Below, in pieces: positions 15,242 through 22,776 of a stretch of DNA of 24,560 bases. The stretch comes from an uncultured Clostridia bacterium (GTDB lineage: Bacteria; Bacillota; Clostridia; Lachnospirales; Bianqueaceae): NCBI GenBank assembly GCA_937892735.1, contig CALBGL010000095.1, positions 1 through 24,560 of the forward strand. Reading direction: 5' to 3'. The notes under the pieces were generated by a model. The model was not told the DNA's origin, did not search any database, and worked only from the letters and a program-made list of their open reading frames with translations. Position 1 is the first letter of the stretch, and each line of letters opens with the position of its first letter. The translations under genes and the position numbers were made by a program.

Positions 15242-17306
15242 CCTGAGCCTCCTGCCGTAAGAGATCCAAGTCAATATCTCCCATAAAGAGCCGGTCATCC
15301 TTCCCTAACGCATCCGGTATGATGGAGAATGTATTGGAAATACCATCCTGTGCATGCCGGAACGGAAGCTTTGCTACCGATGACAACGAGGCTGCCGCTC
15401 CATGCGTATCTCGTCCATGCATGGGGTTCGCGCCCGGCGCCAAAGGCTGTCCCATCTTTCGGCCATCCGGCGTATTTCCTGTCTTCTTTCCATATACCAC
15501 ATTGGATGTGATTGTCAGAATCGACATGGTTGGCACGCTGTCTCTGTACGTATGGTGCTTCCGGATTTTATCCATGAAAGTCCGGACGATATTCACCGCA
15601 ATGTCATCCACACGGTCATCATTGTTGCCGTACTTCGGATAATCGCCCTCTACCTCATAATCCACCACAATACCGTCTTCGTCACGAATAGCCTTGACCC
15701 TCGCATACTTGATCGCGCTCAACGAATCCGCCACAACGGACAATCCCGCGATACCGGTCGCGAAATACCGCTTTACTTCACGGTCATGCAGCGCCATCTG
15801 CAGCTTCTCATAGCAATATTTATCATGCATATAATGGATCACATTCAGGGTGTTCACATACAGTCCCGCCAGCCATTCCATCATATCATCATACTTACTC
15901 ATGACATCATCGTAATCCAGATAATCCCCTTCTACCGGACGATACTTGGGACCTACCTGCACCTTCATACGTTCATCTACACCGCCATTGATCGCGTACA
16001 ACAGACACTTCGCCAAGTTCGCTCTGGCGCCGAAGAACTGCATCTCCTTTCCTACCCGCATAGAAGATACACAGCAGGCAATCGCGTAATCATCTCCATG
16101 CACCGGACGCATCAGATCGTCATTTTCATACTGAATCGAAGAAGTGCGAATCGACATCTTCGCGCAGAATTCCTTGAATGGCCGCGGCAGTCTGGTGGAC
16201 CAAAGCACAGTCATATTGGGCTCCGGCGCGCTTCCCAGGTTGTTCAATGTGTTCAGATACCGGAAGGATGTCTTCGTCACCATATGACGTCCATCCACAC
16301 CAATGCCGCCGATAGACTCCGTCACCCAGGTAGGATCTCCGGAGAACAACTCATTATATTCCGGCGTTCTCGCAAACTTCACCAAACGCAGTTTCATGAT
16401 GAAATGATCTACATACTCCTGCGCCTGCTCTTCAGTGATCAGACCCTTCTCCAGATCTCTCTGAATATAGATGTCAATGAACGTGGACGTACGTCCCAGG
16501 CTCATAGCCGCTCCGTTCTGCTCCTTCACCGCGGCCAAATATCCGAAATACAGCCATTGAATCGCTTCCTGCGCGTTCGCCGCCGGTCTGCTGATATCGA
16601 ATCCATAGATTCGTCCCAGCTCCTTCAATTCATCCAGAGCACGCAGCTGATCTGCCAGTTCTTCTCGCAGACGAATGTTTTCTGAAGTCATCCGAGCTAA
16701 CGAGGTGGCCAGTTGATGTTTTTTATCTTCAATCAACCAGTCCACTCCATATAGAGCGACTCGACGATAGTCTCCAATGATACGGCCTCTGCCATAGGCA
16801 TCGGGCAAACCGGTAATGATGGCCGATTTACGAGCCAGACGCATCTCCGGCGTATATACATCAAAAACACCCTGATTATGCGTTTTCCGATACTTCGTAA
16901 AGATCTCCACAACCTCGGGATCTACCTCGTATCCATTCTCATGGCAGGCATTCTGTGCCATACGAATGCCGCCAAAGGGTTGTAAAGAACGTTTGAATGG
17001 CTTGTCCGTCTGAAAACCTACGATCGTTTCCAGCTCTTTATCCAAATATCCCGGTCCATGGGAGGTGATTGTGGAAATGGTCTTGGTATCCATATCCAGT
17101 ACGCCTCCAGCCTCTCTTTCCTGACGAGATAACTCCATCACCTGATCCCACAACCTCTTCGTCGCGGTTGTCGGACCTGCCAGAAAATCCTCGTTCCCAT
17201 CATAGGGTGTATAATTGTGCTGAATAAAATCGCGAACATTTACAGACCCTCTATTCCAACGACCTGGGATGAAGCCGTCCCACTCCTGCCGCCATTTCTC
17301 TGCCAT
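15234..17306 (-). CDS. pflB: Pyruvate formate-lyase catalytic core, lacking the radical domain
   Basis: The 690-residue core of formate C-acetyltransferase, which cleaves pyruvate with CoA into acetyl-CoA and formate. WDGFIPGRW, NVRDFIQHNYTPYDG, PFGGIRMAQNAC and DAYGRGRIIGDYRR are PFL signatures, and the catalytic pair is Cys411-Cys412 in YAIACCVSSMRVGKEMQFFGARAN. DGISNTFSIIPDALGKDD is where intact PFLs continue into the RVSGYAV domain; here a TGA follows 18 codons later. The domain is supplied by the gene at 14771-15010; core plus subunit give 769 residues, close to the E. coli 760. MAEKW at 17306 is the start because AGGAG lies just upstream and the sequence before it is leader. A promoter lies at 17488-17516. 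The reading frame is clean, so this is a split enzyme rather than a pseudogene. Confidence 0.93.
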   Translation of the reverse strand: MAEKWRQEWDGFIPGRWNRGSVNVRDFIQHNYTPYDGNEDFLAGPTTATKRLWDQVMELSRQEREAGGVLDMDTKTISTITSHGPGYLDKELETIVGFQTDKPFKRSLQPFGGIRMAQNACHENGYEVDPEVVEIFTKYRKTHNQGVFDVYTPEMRLARKSAIITGLPDAYGRGRIIGDYRRVALYGVDWLIEDKKHQLATSLARMTSENIRLREELADQLRALDELKELGRIYGFDISRPAANAQEAIQWLYFGYLAAVKEQNGAAMSLGRTSTFIDIYIQRDLEKGLITEEQAQEYVDHFIMKLRLVKFARTPEYNELFSGDPTWVTESIGGIGVDGRHMVTKTSFRYLNTLNNLGSAPEPNMTVLWSTRLPRPFKEFCAKMSIRTSSIQYENDDLMRPVHGDDYAIACCVSSMRVGKEMQFFGARANLAKCLLYAINGGVDERMKVQVGPKYRPVEGDYLDYDDVMSKYDDMMEWLAGLYVNTLNVIHYMHDKYCYEKLQMALHDREVKRYFATGIAGLSVVADSLSAIKYARVKAIRDEDGIVVDYEVEGDYPKYGNNDDRVDDIAVNIVRTFMDKIRKHHTYRDSVPTMSILTITSNVVYGKKTGNTPDGRKMGQPLAPGANPMHGRDTHGAAASLSSVAKLPFRHAQDGISNTFSIIPDALGKDDRLFMGDIDLDLLRQEAQDE

Positions 17307-17487
17307 GCGCGTTCTCCTCTCTATGAAATATTGTGAATTCGTGCCGCCGTTCTTCTCGATACGTATTTCAGGGGCACCCTCAGAATACTTGGTAAGCATA
17401 TATGCTTTTGGAATAGCTACTCAAAAGACAGCCATCCCTCGGCGCGGCTTGATCCCCTCCATCACAAGAACCTGCCTTGCCACGCTT
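17307..17487 (-). promoter_or_regulatory. About 175-nt leader of the PFL operon
   Basis: The transcript from the promoter at 17488-17516 has an unusually long untranslated leader. It contains a perfect 14-bp palindrome, AAGCATATATGCTT (17394-17407), adjoining a region where CTTTTG and CAAAAG can pair, and a lone TTGTGAA (17331-17337) resembling half of a Rex site. An in-frame extension of the PFL frame reaches 17399 and a 13-codon reading frame lies near 17400-17445; neither has good support as coding. It probably carries redox or anaerobic control. Confidence 0.4.
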
Positions 17488-17516
17488 ATTGTACCATAAC
17501 TCCCCCATTTTTGCAA
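17488..17516 (-). promoter_or_regulatory. Sigma-A promoter of the PFL operon
   Basis: On the minus strand TTGCAA (17511-17516) and TACAAT (17488-17493) are 17 bp apart, with a start near 17481. The 129 bp between here and the divergent degV promoter hold no gene; they are AT-rich and I see no further feature. Confidence 0.72.
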
Positions 17517-17645
17517 CACTTAATACTTACTTTTATCCAATAACAATTCTTTCCTAAAAGATTGGGCGATCCTTCCTATTCTTTTCTATACTATTGGAAA
17601 TTATGCTTCTTTCCCCTTACAAATTATTAAATTTTATGGTTCTTG

Positions 17646-17674
17646 TTTACAAACGAAAGTTTTCGTGTTAAAAT
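17646..17674 (+). promoter_or_regulatory. Sigma-A promoter of degV with a palindrome in the spacer
   Basis: TTTACA (17646-17651) and TAAAAT (17669-17674) are 17 bp apart. The spacer holds a perfect inverted repeat, ACGAAA-GT-TTTCGT (17653-17666), in the position of a repressor operator. The start would be near 17681, giving a short leader that contains the GGGAGGA ribosome site. Confidence 0.68.
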
Positions 17675-17707
17675 GAGAATATCGTAGTAATATGGGAGGA
17701 AAGTGGT

Positions 17708-18550
17708 ATGAGGATCAAAATCACCGCTGACAGCACCTGCGATCTATCTCCTGAATTGATTCGGGATTTAGAGGTGGAGATTGTTCCGCTATATGTCATC
17801 GAAGATGACGCGTCCTATCGAGATGGCGTCGGATATTCTCCCGACAATATATTCCGTCATTTCGAAAAAACCGGACGTCTTTGTAAAACAGCCGCTGTCA
17901 ATGTATCTGATTATGCTGAGATTTTTGATCGCCTGTCAAAAGAGTACGACGCCGTCATTCATCTGAATATCAGTCTGGATTTCTCCAGCTGTTATCAGAA
18001 CGCCTGCTTGGCCGCACAGGAATTCTCCAATGTTTATGTGGTAGATTCCCGCAATCTTTCCACGGGAATTGGTCTTCTGGTAATTCGCGCCGTGGAAATG
18101 GCTCGATCCGGTATGCAGCCGCAAGATATCGTTCATGAACTTGCGATACTGACGGAAAAGGTGGAAGCGAGTTTTATCATTGATACACTGACCTATCTGC
18201 AAAAGGGAGGACGTTGTTCCTCCGTGGCTGCGTTTGGCGCCTCACTGCTTCATTTGAAGCCCTGCATCGAAGTACGAGATGGCAAAATGAGCGTAGGCAA
18301 GAAGTTCCGCGGTTCTTTCGAGAAAGCCTGTGTGTCTTATGTGCGGGATCGTCTGGAAGGGCGAACAGATATAGATACTTCCCGCATTTTTATTACCCAT
18401 ACCTGTACAGATTCTGCTCCGGTAGAATTGGTACGACAACAGGTACTGCGATACGGGGATTTTAAGGAAATCCTGATTACGAAAGCGGGCTGCACGGTTT
18501 CCAGCCATTGCGGTCCTAATACACTCGGGATTCTGTTTCTTCGCCAATAA
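17708..18550 (+). CDS. DegV family fatty-acid-binding protein
   Basis: A 280-residue DegV protein. Family marks are KITADSTCDLSPEL at the N terminus, FSSCYQNACLAA, NVYVVDSRNLSTGIGLLV and TLTYLQKGGRCSS, then the C-terminal HTCTDSAPVELV and SSHCGPNTLGI. DegV/FakB proteins bind a fatty acid and present it to the FakA kinase for phospholipid synthesis; the FakB role is established for several relatives but not for every DegV, and no fakA is in the window. GGGAGGA precedes the ATG by about 8 nt. The following HdeD-like gene starts 42 nt after the stop on the same strand and is probably cotranscribed. Confidence 0.9.
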   Translation: MRIKITADSTCDLSPELIRDLEVEIVPLYVIEDDASYRDGVGYSPDNIFRHFEKTGRLCKTAAVNVSDYAEIFDRLSKEYDAVIHLNISLDFSSCYQNACLAAQEFSNVYVVDSRNLSTGIGLLVIRAVEMARSGMQPQDIVHELAILTEKVEASFIIDTLTYLQKGGRCSSVAAFGASLLHLKPCIEVRDGKMSVGKKFRGSFEKACVSYVRDRLEGRTDIDTSRIFITHTCTDSAPVELVRQQVLRYGDFKEILITKAGCTVSSHCGPNTLGILFLRQ

Positions 18551-18592
18551 TGGCAATCTTTTATCTACATATTATCAAAGGAGAGTTTTATC

Positions 18593-19204
18593 ATGAATCT
18601 ATTAAAATCCGTTAAGACGCCTACCTTGATTGCCTGCATCGCTGCGGTAGCCATCGGCCTATTGATCCTGATCTGGCCTGTATTCATTTTGCGATTTATC
18701 TGCATTCTATTGGCCTTAGGTTTAATCTGTATCGGCGGCCTTCGTCTGATGACCTACTTTAAAGACACGAAGAAAGTGGGGCTTCCTCCGCTGAATCTGG
18801 CCATTGGTTTGTTCTTAGTTGTCGCCGGTATCGCTGTGATCGCGGAAAATACGCAGATCATTTTTCTGTTTCCCTTCCTGCTTTGTCTGGTCGTATGCTT
18901 TGCTACTTTCATGATGTTGCAACGGACTTATGATTTATACAAGGCGCATGTGGCGGACTGGTGGATCATCGGTATCCTAGCGCTCATCGGACTGGTACTC
19001 AGTATCATTCTGCTGGCGACGAACCGAACCGCCATGTTGGCATTGGGTCTAGACGGTTCCTTGATTTTAACGGGACTGAGCCTGATCTACTCCGCAGCAG
19101 CTGTCATTGCTATGGAAATCTTTATCGAACTGCGACTCAGCAAGAACGGAGCGGCTCGCAAGAACGTTCGGACCGCCCCCGCATCCAAGACATTGGATGA
19201 GTAA
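18593..19204 (+). CDS. HdeD-like (DUF308) six-helix membrane protein
   Basis: A 203-residue integral membrane protein with about six hydrophobic helices arranged as three hairpins, such as LIACIAAVAIGLLILIWPVF, NLAIGLFLVVAGIAVI and WWIIGILALIGLVLSIILL, and a basic C-terminal tail. The paired helices with the short linking RLMTYFKDTKK resemble the HdeD/DUF308 family, for which acid-stress roles are known in enterobacteria but not shown in Clostridia. AAAGGAG precedes the ATG. Function is not inferred further. Confidence 0.7.
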   Translation: MNLLKSVKTPTLIACIAAVAIGLLILIWPVFILRFICILLALGLICIGGLRLMTYFKDTKKVGLPPLNLAIGLFLVVAGIAVIAENTQIIFLFPFLLCLVVCFATFMMLQRTYDLYKAHVADWWIIGILALIGLVLSIILLATNRTAMLALGLDGSLILTGLSLIYSAAAVIAMEIFIELRLSKNGAARKNVRTAPASKTLDE

Positions 19205-19208
19205 TCAA

Positions 19209-19252
19209 AAGGGACTATGAAAAAACAAGTCTTCGTTTTTTCATAGTCCCTT
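19209..19252. terminator. Long hairpin, probable bidirectional terminator
   Basis: AAGGGACTATGAAAAAAC (19209-19226) pairs perfectly over 18 bp with 19235-19252, with an 8-nt loop. It begins 5 nt after the HdeD-like stop. The T-rich 3' arm is followed by only a weak T tract on either strand (CTTCTTCAT on plus, TTTTGATT on minus), so its efficiency is uncertain; it separates the plus-strand operon from the opposing tRNA gene. Confidence 0.6.
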
Positions 19253-19290
19253 CTTCATATACAACGATCTCCTACGTCTTCCAAAGATAA

Positions 19291-19334
19291 ATAAAAAGAA
19301 GCTTGTAAAAATCGAACTATCAATTTTTACAAGC
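19291..19334 (-). terminator. Intrinsic terminator of tRNA-Leu
   Basis: GCTTGTAAAAAT (19301-19312) pairs over 12 bp with 19323-19334 around a 10-nt loop. On the minus strand TTCTTTTTATTT follows. It lies 8 nt after the tRNA discriminator base. Confidence 0.8.
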
Positions 19335-19342
19335 CCTTTTTC

Positions 19343-19426
19343 TGCGGATAACAGGAGTCGAACCTGCATGAAGTTGCCCCCACATGGACCTGAACCATGC
19401 GCGTCTGCCAATTCCGCCATATCCGC
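19343..19426 (-). tRNA. tRNA-Leu (anticodon CAG)
   Basis: On the minus strand GCGGATA (5' acceptor) pairs with TATCCGC, followed by discriminator A. The anticodon arm CATGG-TTCAGGT-CCATG gives anticodon CAG. A long variable arm (GTGGGGGCAACTTCAT) and the T arm CAGG-TTCGACT-CCTG make it a class II tRNA, as expected for leucine; it reads CUG. The 84-nt gene does not encode the CCA end. It stands alone, with its own promoter and terminator. Confidence 0.96.
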
Positions 19427-19466
19427 ATCTGTCCTGCGAAATATCTCTCGCAACAGCAACGATAAT

Positions 19467-19495
19467 ATATTACCACAATTTACTCTTCTCGTCAA
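19467..19495 (-). promoter_or_regulatory. Sigma-A promoter of tRNA-Leu
   Basis: On the minus strand TTGACG (19490-19495) and TAATAT (19467-19472) are 17 bp apart, with a start near 19460, about 34 nt before the tRNA. It lies back to back with the sporulation-type promoter of sigG. Confidence 0.78.
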
Positions 19496-19515
19496 GTATT
19501 TTTTTGAAAATCCCT

Positions 19516-19545
19516 GTATATTTTCTTTCTCTTTTGTCCAAGCTA
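19516..19545 (+). promoter_or_regulatory. SigG-like promoter upstream of sigG
   Basis: GTATA (19516-19520), an 18-bp spacer and CAAGCTA (19539-19545) fit the sigma G pattern GHATR / CATNHTA with one mismatch. sigG transcribing its own gene is known in B. subtilis. A sigma A type pair is not evident here. Confidence 0.55.
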
Positions 19546-19574
19546 GTACTGTAAGGATTAGGAGGTTGGGATTC

Positions 19575-20345
19575 ATGATAAACAAAGTAGAGATCTGCGG
19601 TGTGAATACCGCAAAGCTTCCGACTCTTACACACGAGGAAAAATGCGCTCTGTTCGAACGCATTCAACAAGGAGACATGCAGGCCCGTGAAGAATTTATC
19701 CGCGGGAATCTTCGTTTGGTCCTGCGCATCATCCAGCGGTTTTATAATCGCGGCGAGAACGCGGATGATCTATTTCAGGTGGGATGCATTGGTCTCATCA
19801 AATCCATTGATAACTTCGATCTGAGCCAGAACGTTCGATTTTCTACCTATGCGGTCCCCATGATTATCGGAGAAATTCGCAGATACCTGCGAGACAACAG
19901 TCCCATGCGCGTCAGTCGCTCTCTGCGCGATATTGCCTACAAAGCACTTCAGGTGCGAGAAACCATCACGCGAGAAAAGGGCGAAGAGCCTACTATCGAG
20001 GAGATTGCCAAAGCACTGGATCTCCCCAAAGAAGATGTGGTCTTTGCCCTGGACGCCATACAGGATCCGATATCTCTATATGAGCCTGTCTTCCATGATG
20101 ATGGAGACGCTCTTTACGTCATGGATCAGATTCGAGACGACAAAAATACGAACGAAGACTGGTTGCAGCATATCGCACTCAACGAAGCCATGGAACAATT
20201 AGGAGAACGCGAACGGAAAATCCTGAACCTGCGTTTTTTTAAAGGAAAAACGCAGATGGAAGTCTCCGAAGAAATCCATATCAGTCAGGCGCAGGTCTCC
20301 CGCATCGAAAAAGCAGCCCTGAAAGAAATGCGCAAATGGCTATGA
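19575..20345 (+). CDS. sigG: RNA polymerase sporulation-specific sigma factor G
   Basis: This 256-residue sigma-70 family protein is the late forespore factor. The N terminus NKVEICGVNTAKLP is the SigG/SigF signature and includes the SpoIIAB-contact region. Region 2 contains DDLFQVGCIGLIKSIDNFD and FSTYAVPMIIGEIRRYLRD; RVSRSLRDIAYKALQVRE marks region 3; region 4 ends with the helix-turn-helix KTQMEVSEEIHISQAQVSRI. AGGAGG (19560-19565) is 9 nt before the ATG, so the longer upstream frame that runs through the tRNA is not coding. In B. subtilis sigG follows spoIIGA-sigE; here it stands alone, between a tRNA and a convergent operon. Its stop codon directly abuts the stop of rimI. Confidence 0.96.
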   Translation: MINKVEICGVNTAKLPTLTHEEKCALFERIQQGDMQAREEFIRGNLRLVLRIIQRFYNRGENADDLFQVGCIGLIKSIDNFDLSQNVRFSTYAVPMIIGEIRRYLRDNSPMRVSRSLRDIAYKALQVRETITREKGEEPTIEEIAKALDLPKEDVVFALDAIQDPISLYEPVFHDDGDALYVMDQIRDDKNTNEDWLQHIALNEAMEQLGERERKILNLRFFKGKTQMEVSEEIHISQAQVSRIEKAALKEMRKWL

Positions 20346-20366
20346 TCAGCCATTTGCGCATTTTAT
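20326..20366. terminator. Shared bidirectional terminator inside the ends of sigG and rimI
   Basis: AAATGCGCAAATGGCT (20326-20341) pairs perfectly over 16 bp with 20348-20363, with a 6-nt loop. TTTTAT follows on the plus strand and TTTCTTTC on the minus strand. The arms encode the last residues of sigG on one strand and of rimI on the other. Confidence 0.78.
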
Positions 20367-20804
20367 GGTCTTCCACATGATAACAGCATCTTCTTGAGGC
20401 TTCTCATAATACTTCGGGCGTACTCCCGCCTCTGTGAAGCCATTCTGAATATATAAGGCTCTTGCTGCCTGATTGCTGATGCGTACCTCTAGTGTGGCAT
20501 ATAAAATTCCGCGGGCAGGATACTCTCTTTCCATGACTGCCAGGATTTCGCGAGCCACACCCTGGCGGCGCCATGCTTTCGCCACCGCCACATTCGTGAT
20601 ATGGGCCTCATCAAAAACCTGCCAATAGCCCCCATACCCAATCACTTGATTTTCCTCACAGGCCACGATGTAATGGGCCATCTGACTGTTCTCTCGAAGT
20701 TCTCGCAGCATGGATTCCCGGGACCAGGGCTGCGCGAAGCACTGCTCTTCAATAATAATCACCTGATTCAGATCTTCTTCCCGCATTGGACGATATTCTC
20801 TCAT
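20346..20804 (-). CDS. rimI: Ribosomal protein S18 N-acetyltransferase-like GNAT enzyme
   Basis: A 152-residue GNAT acetyltransferase. MREYRPMREEDLNQVIIIEEQCF, ITNVAVAKAWRRQGVAREIL (acetyl-CoA loop R-R-Q-G-V-A) and LEVRISNQAARALYIQNGF are RimI hallmarks. RimI acetylates the N-terminal alanine of ribosomal protein S18 in E. coli. The ATG at 20804 overlaps the tsaB stop in ATGA, so the two are translationally coupled, which is the usual tsaE-tsaB-rimI order in Firmicutes. A longer frame reaching into tsaB is not used. Its C terminus forms part of a terminator stem. Confidence 0.9.
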   Translation of the reverse strand: MREYRPMREEDLNQVIIIEEQCFAQPWSRESMLRELRENSQMAHYIVACEENQVIGYGGYWQVFDEAHITNVAVAKAWRRQGVAREILAVMEREYPARGILYATLEVRISNQAARALYIQNGFTEAGVRPKYYEKPQEDAVIMWKTIKCANG

Positions 20805-21508
20805 TCTTTCTGCTGCTCCTGATGTGCCAGTTTTTCTTCTCGTTCCCGTTCTGCCTGCGGTTTGCGCAAATATTCGATCTGCAGCGCATCCCCCGAAATA
20901 TGCAGTCCCTCGGAGTATTTCCAGGCTCCCAGCGCAGCAACAGCCGCCGCGCTCGCATGCATCCGATGCGCTGGCGCCAATACCGCTGGCCGTAAGCGCT
21001 CCGCGTATAACGCAGCTCCGTCTCCTACCAGAACTGCCGGCTCCGCTTCGGCTGTCAGGCGCTCCCGGAGCGTCTCCACCGTAACAGCCTCTGGCTCCCA
21101 TATGGTTTGCAATCGATCGTTCTCCCAACGATATACCGCCGTATACACCTGTCCCCTTCGCGCATCCATCATAGGAACGATACGTCCCGGCGCCAGCACC
21201 GCTTGATAAGCCAGCGCTTCCAGCGTGGAAAGAGGCACAAGGGGAATATCCAGTCCCAGCGCCAGGCCTTTCGCCGTAGCCGCGCCAATCCGAAGGCCCG
21301 TGAAAGAACCAGGACCGGCAGACAGTGCGATCGCAGTCAACGCCTCGGGTTCCACACTCACCGACTTCATGACCCGATCTATCATGGGCATCAGCGTCTC
21401 GGAATGGGTCAACATACCATTCACCATCTCTTCACTGATGATTTGCCCATCTCTCCATAACGCGGCTCCCGCCACCTTGGCAGCCGCTTCAATCCCCAAT
21501 ATCAACAT
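20801..21508 (-). CDS. tsaB: tRNA t6A biosynthesis protein TsaB
   Basis: A 235-residue ASKHA-fold protein, the partner of TsaD in making N6-threonylcarbamoyladenosine at position 37 of ANN-decoding tRNAs. Family marks are ILGIEAAAKVAGAALW, MLTHSETLMPMID, LSAGPGSFTGLRIGAATAKGLAL and VPMMDARRGQVYTAVY. It lacks the metal-binding histidines that TsaD has, as is normal. It overlaps tsaE by 7 nt and rimI by 4 nt. tsaD is not in the window. Confidence 0.94.
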   Translation of the reverse strand: MLILGIEAAAKVAGAALWRDGQIISEEMVNGMLTHSETLMPMIDRVMKSVSVEPEALTAIALSAGPGSFTGLRIGAATAKGLALGLDIPLVPLSTLEALAYQAVLAPGRIVPMMDARRGQVYTAVYRWENDRLQTIWEPEAVTVETLRERLTAEAEPAVLVGDGAALYAERLRPAVLAPAHRMHASAAAVAALGAWKYSEGLHISGDALQIEYLRKPQAEREREEKLAHQEQQKE

Positions 21509-21951
21509 AGTACCTCTTCATCTCTCCTGTATTCAATCTTTCGATAGTCCTCTCCCCGGCTTATGTCCTTACGAATTGTGATCCAGACCGTATCCGGAGG
21601 CATACTTTCTTTTCTCTGAGACGCCCACTCTACCAGGCATACGCCACCCGCCGCAAGATATTCCTCCCAGCCAATATCCCATAGATCATCCTCCTGCATG
21701 AGCCGATACACATCAAAATGAAAGAGGGGCAGCCGCCCCTCCCGATATTCATGCACAATCGTAAAGGTAGGGCTGGTGATCGCCTCCCGGATACCTAACC
21801 CACGGGCAAAACCGCGCGCAAATGCTGTTTTTCCTGCGCCCAAATCTCCATCTAGTCCATACACTTGTCCCGCAAGGGCCTCTCTTCCCATGCGTTCTCC
21901 CAATGCCTGTGTCTCCTCTTCCGAGACACTTTCCCAATATCCTGTTCTCAT
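21502..21951 (-). CDS. tsaE: tRNA t6A biosynthesis ATPase TsaE
   Basis: A 149-residue P-loop ATPase that regenerates the TsaBD complex for t6A synthesis. Walker A is GDLGAGKT (35-42); SPTFTIVHEY is the switch-like segment, and HFDVYRL followed by LVEWASQ carries the Walker B and the conserved Glu-Trp of the family. The ATG at 21951 overlaps the stop of the upstream membrane-protein gene in ATGA. It is the first of the three classic tsaE-tsaB-rimI genes. Confidence 0.94.
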   Translation of the reverse strand: MRTGYWESVSEEETQALGERMGREALAGQVYGLDGDLGAGKTAFARGFARGLGIREAITSPTFTIVHEYREGRLPLFHFDVYRLMQEDDLWDIGWEEYLAAGGVCLVEWASQRKESMPPDTVWITIRKDISRGEDYRKIEYRRDEEVLC

Positions 21952-22742
21952 CCTGCTCTACCTGCCATGCCGCGGCTTGACTCCATATCCTCAAACTGAA
22001 TCTTCCGCAGATCCTCATCATATTTTTTCATCAGTTCATCAATTCCATAGTCCACTTCCCCAGTATTGAGCTGATGAAATGCCTTCAAACGATCTACCTG
22101 CTTCTGCAGTTCTCCCTGCCTCTGCTCAGAAACATAGAGTGTGTCAAAATCAATTCGGAAATCGGATCCATTCGTCTCCAGATAGGCCAGGACATTACTC
22201 GCCTCCGCATAAAGCTCTTGTAGCAGCCGAATACAATTCGAATACCGCTCGCCAATCTCCTTTTTCACCTCCGGTTTCAGATAGGAATCATTCATCATAC
22301 GCTGACCCTCCATCTTCTTCCGCTGGATCTCCCTCTGAATCTGATTGCGAGTCGCCCGGATCTTTTCCGTCATCGTCCGTTCTTCTCCGGTACCCTCCGC
22401 ATCTTCCCATTCCTCTTCTCTCGGCTTTTTCGTTTTCTTGATTTCTCTTCCCTTGTCCTTCTTATTCCAATACTTCAGCAAGCCATAAATCGATGTCACA
22501 AAACCCAGAATGATTCCGCTGCCTCCGCCAACCACAAGCTCCTGCGGCGTGACCAACACGCCCCCCTGCATCCACGTCACCAAATACACGAACGCCACGA
22601 CTGCCATGGTATAAAAAAATCCCTTACAAGCGCCGTCCAGGAGCCATCTGCGCAGTCTATGCTTTCCCTCTTTGTATCTTGGCAGGCGAAACAGGGCGCG
22701 GATTCCTAAAAAGTAAAATAAAAAGCTTGCGATTAATTCCAT
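21948..22742 (-). CDS. Unrecognised membrane protein with a coiled-coil cytoplasmic domain
   Basis: I do not recognise this protein. Its 264 residues begin with three hydrophobic segments (about 2-20, 40-58 and 67-90), then a run of Lys/Glu (KKDKGREIKKTKKPREEEWED), and a long charged helical region rich in Gln, Arg and Glu, probably coiled coil, to the end. MELIAS at 22742 is chosen because GAGAGGAAGG lies just upstream, while the ATG at 22778 falls within the -10 box of the promoter. The gene leads the tsaE-tsaB-rimI operon, with 4-nt overlap to tsaE. Its role could be a membrane anchor or sensor; no enzyme motif is visible. Confidence 0.75.
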   Translation of the reverse strand: MELIASFLFYFLGIRALFRLPRYKEGKHRLRRWLLDGACKGFFYTMAVVAFVYLVTWMQGGVLVTPQELVVGGGSGIILGFVTSIYGLLKYWNKKDKGREIKKTKKPREEEWEDAEGTGEERTMTEKIRATRNQIQREIQRKKMEGQRMMNDSYLKPEVKKEIGERYSNCIRLLQELYAEASNVLAYLETNGSDFRIDFDTLYVSEQRQGELQKQVDRLKAFHQLNTGEVDYGIDELMKKYDEDLRKIQFEDMESSRGMAGRAG

Positions 22743-22776
22743 CCTGAGCCTTCCTCTCCATTTGTATTCAAGGTTC

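Noticed and set aside
15402..16685. Plus-strand 427-codon frame opposite the PFL core
   Set aside because: It is antisense to PFL, which carries the Cys-Cys active site and continuous homology; the plus frame is rich in Ile/His/Arg as expected from a shadow frame.
15234..17306. PFL core as a frameshifted pseudogene
   Set aside because: Core, middle ORF and radical subunit each have a correctly placed AGGAGG site and clean ends, and the radical domain is complete, which fits a split locus better than decay.
17331..17344. Full Rex operator in the PFL leader
   Set aside because: Only one half, TTGTGAA, is present; the opposite half does not match TTCACAA.
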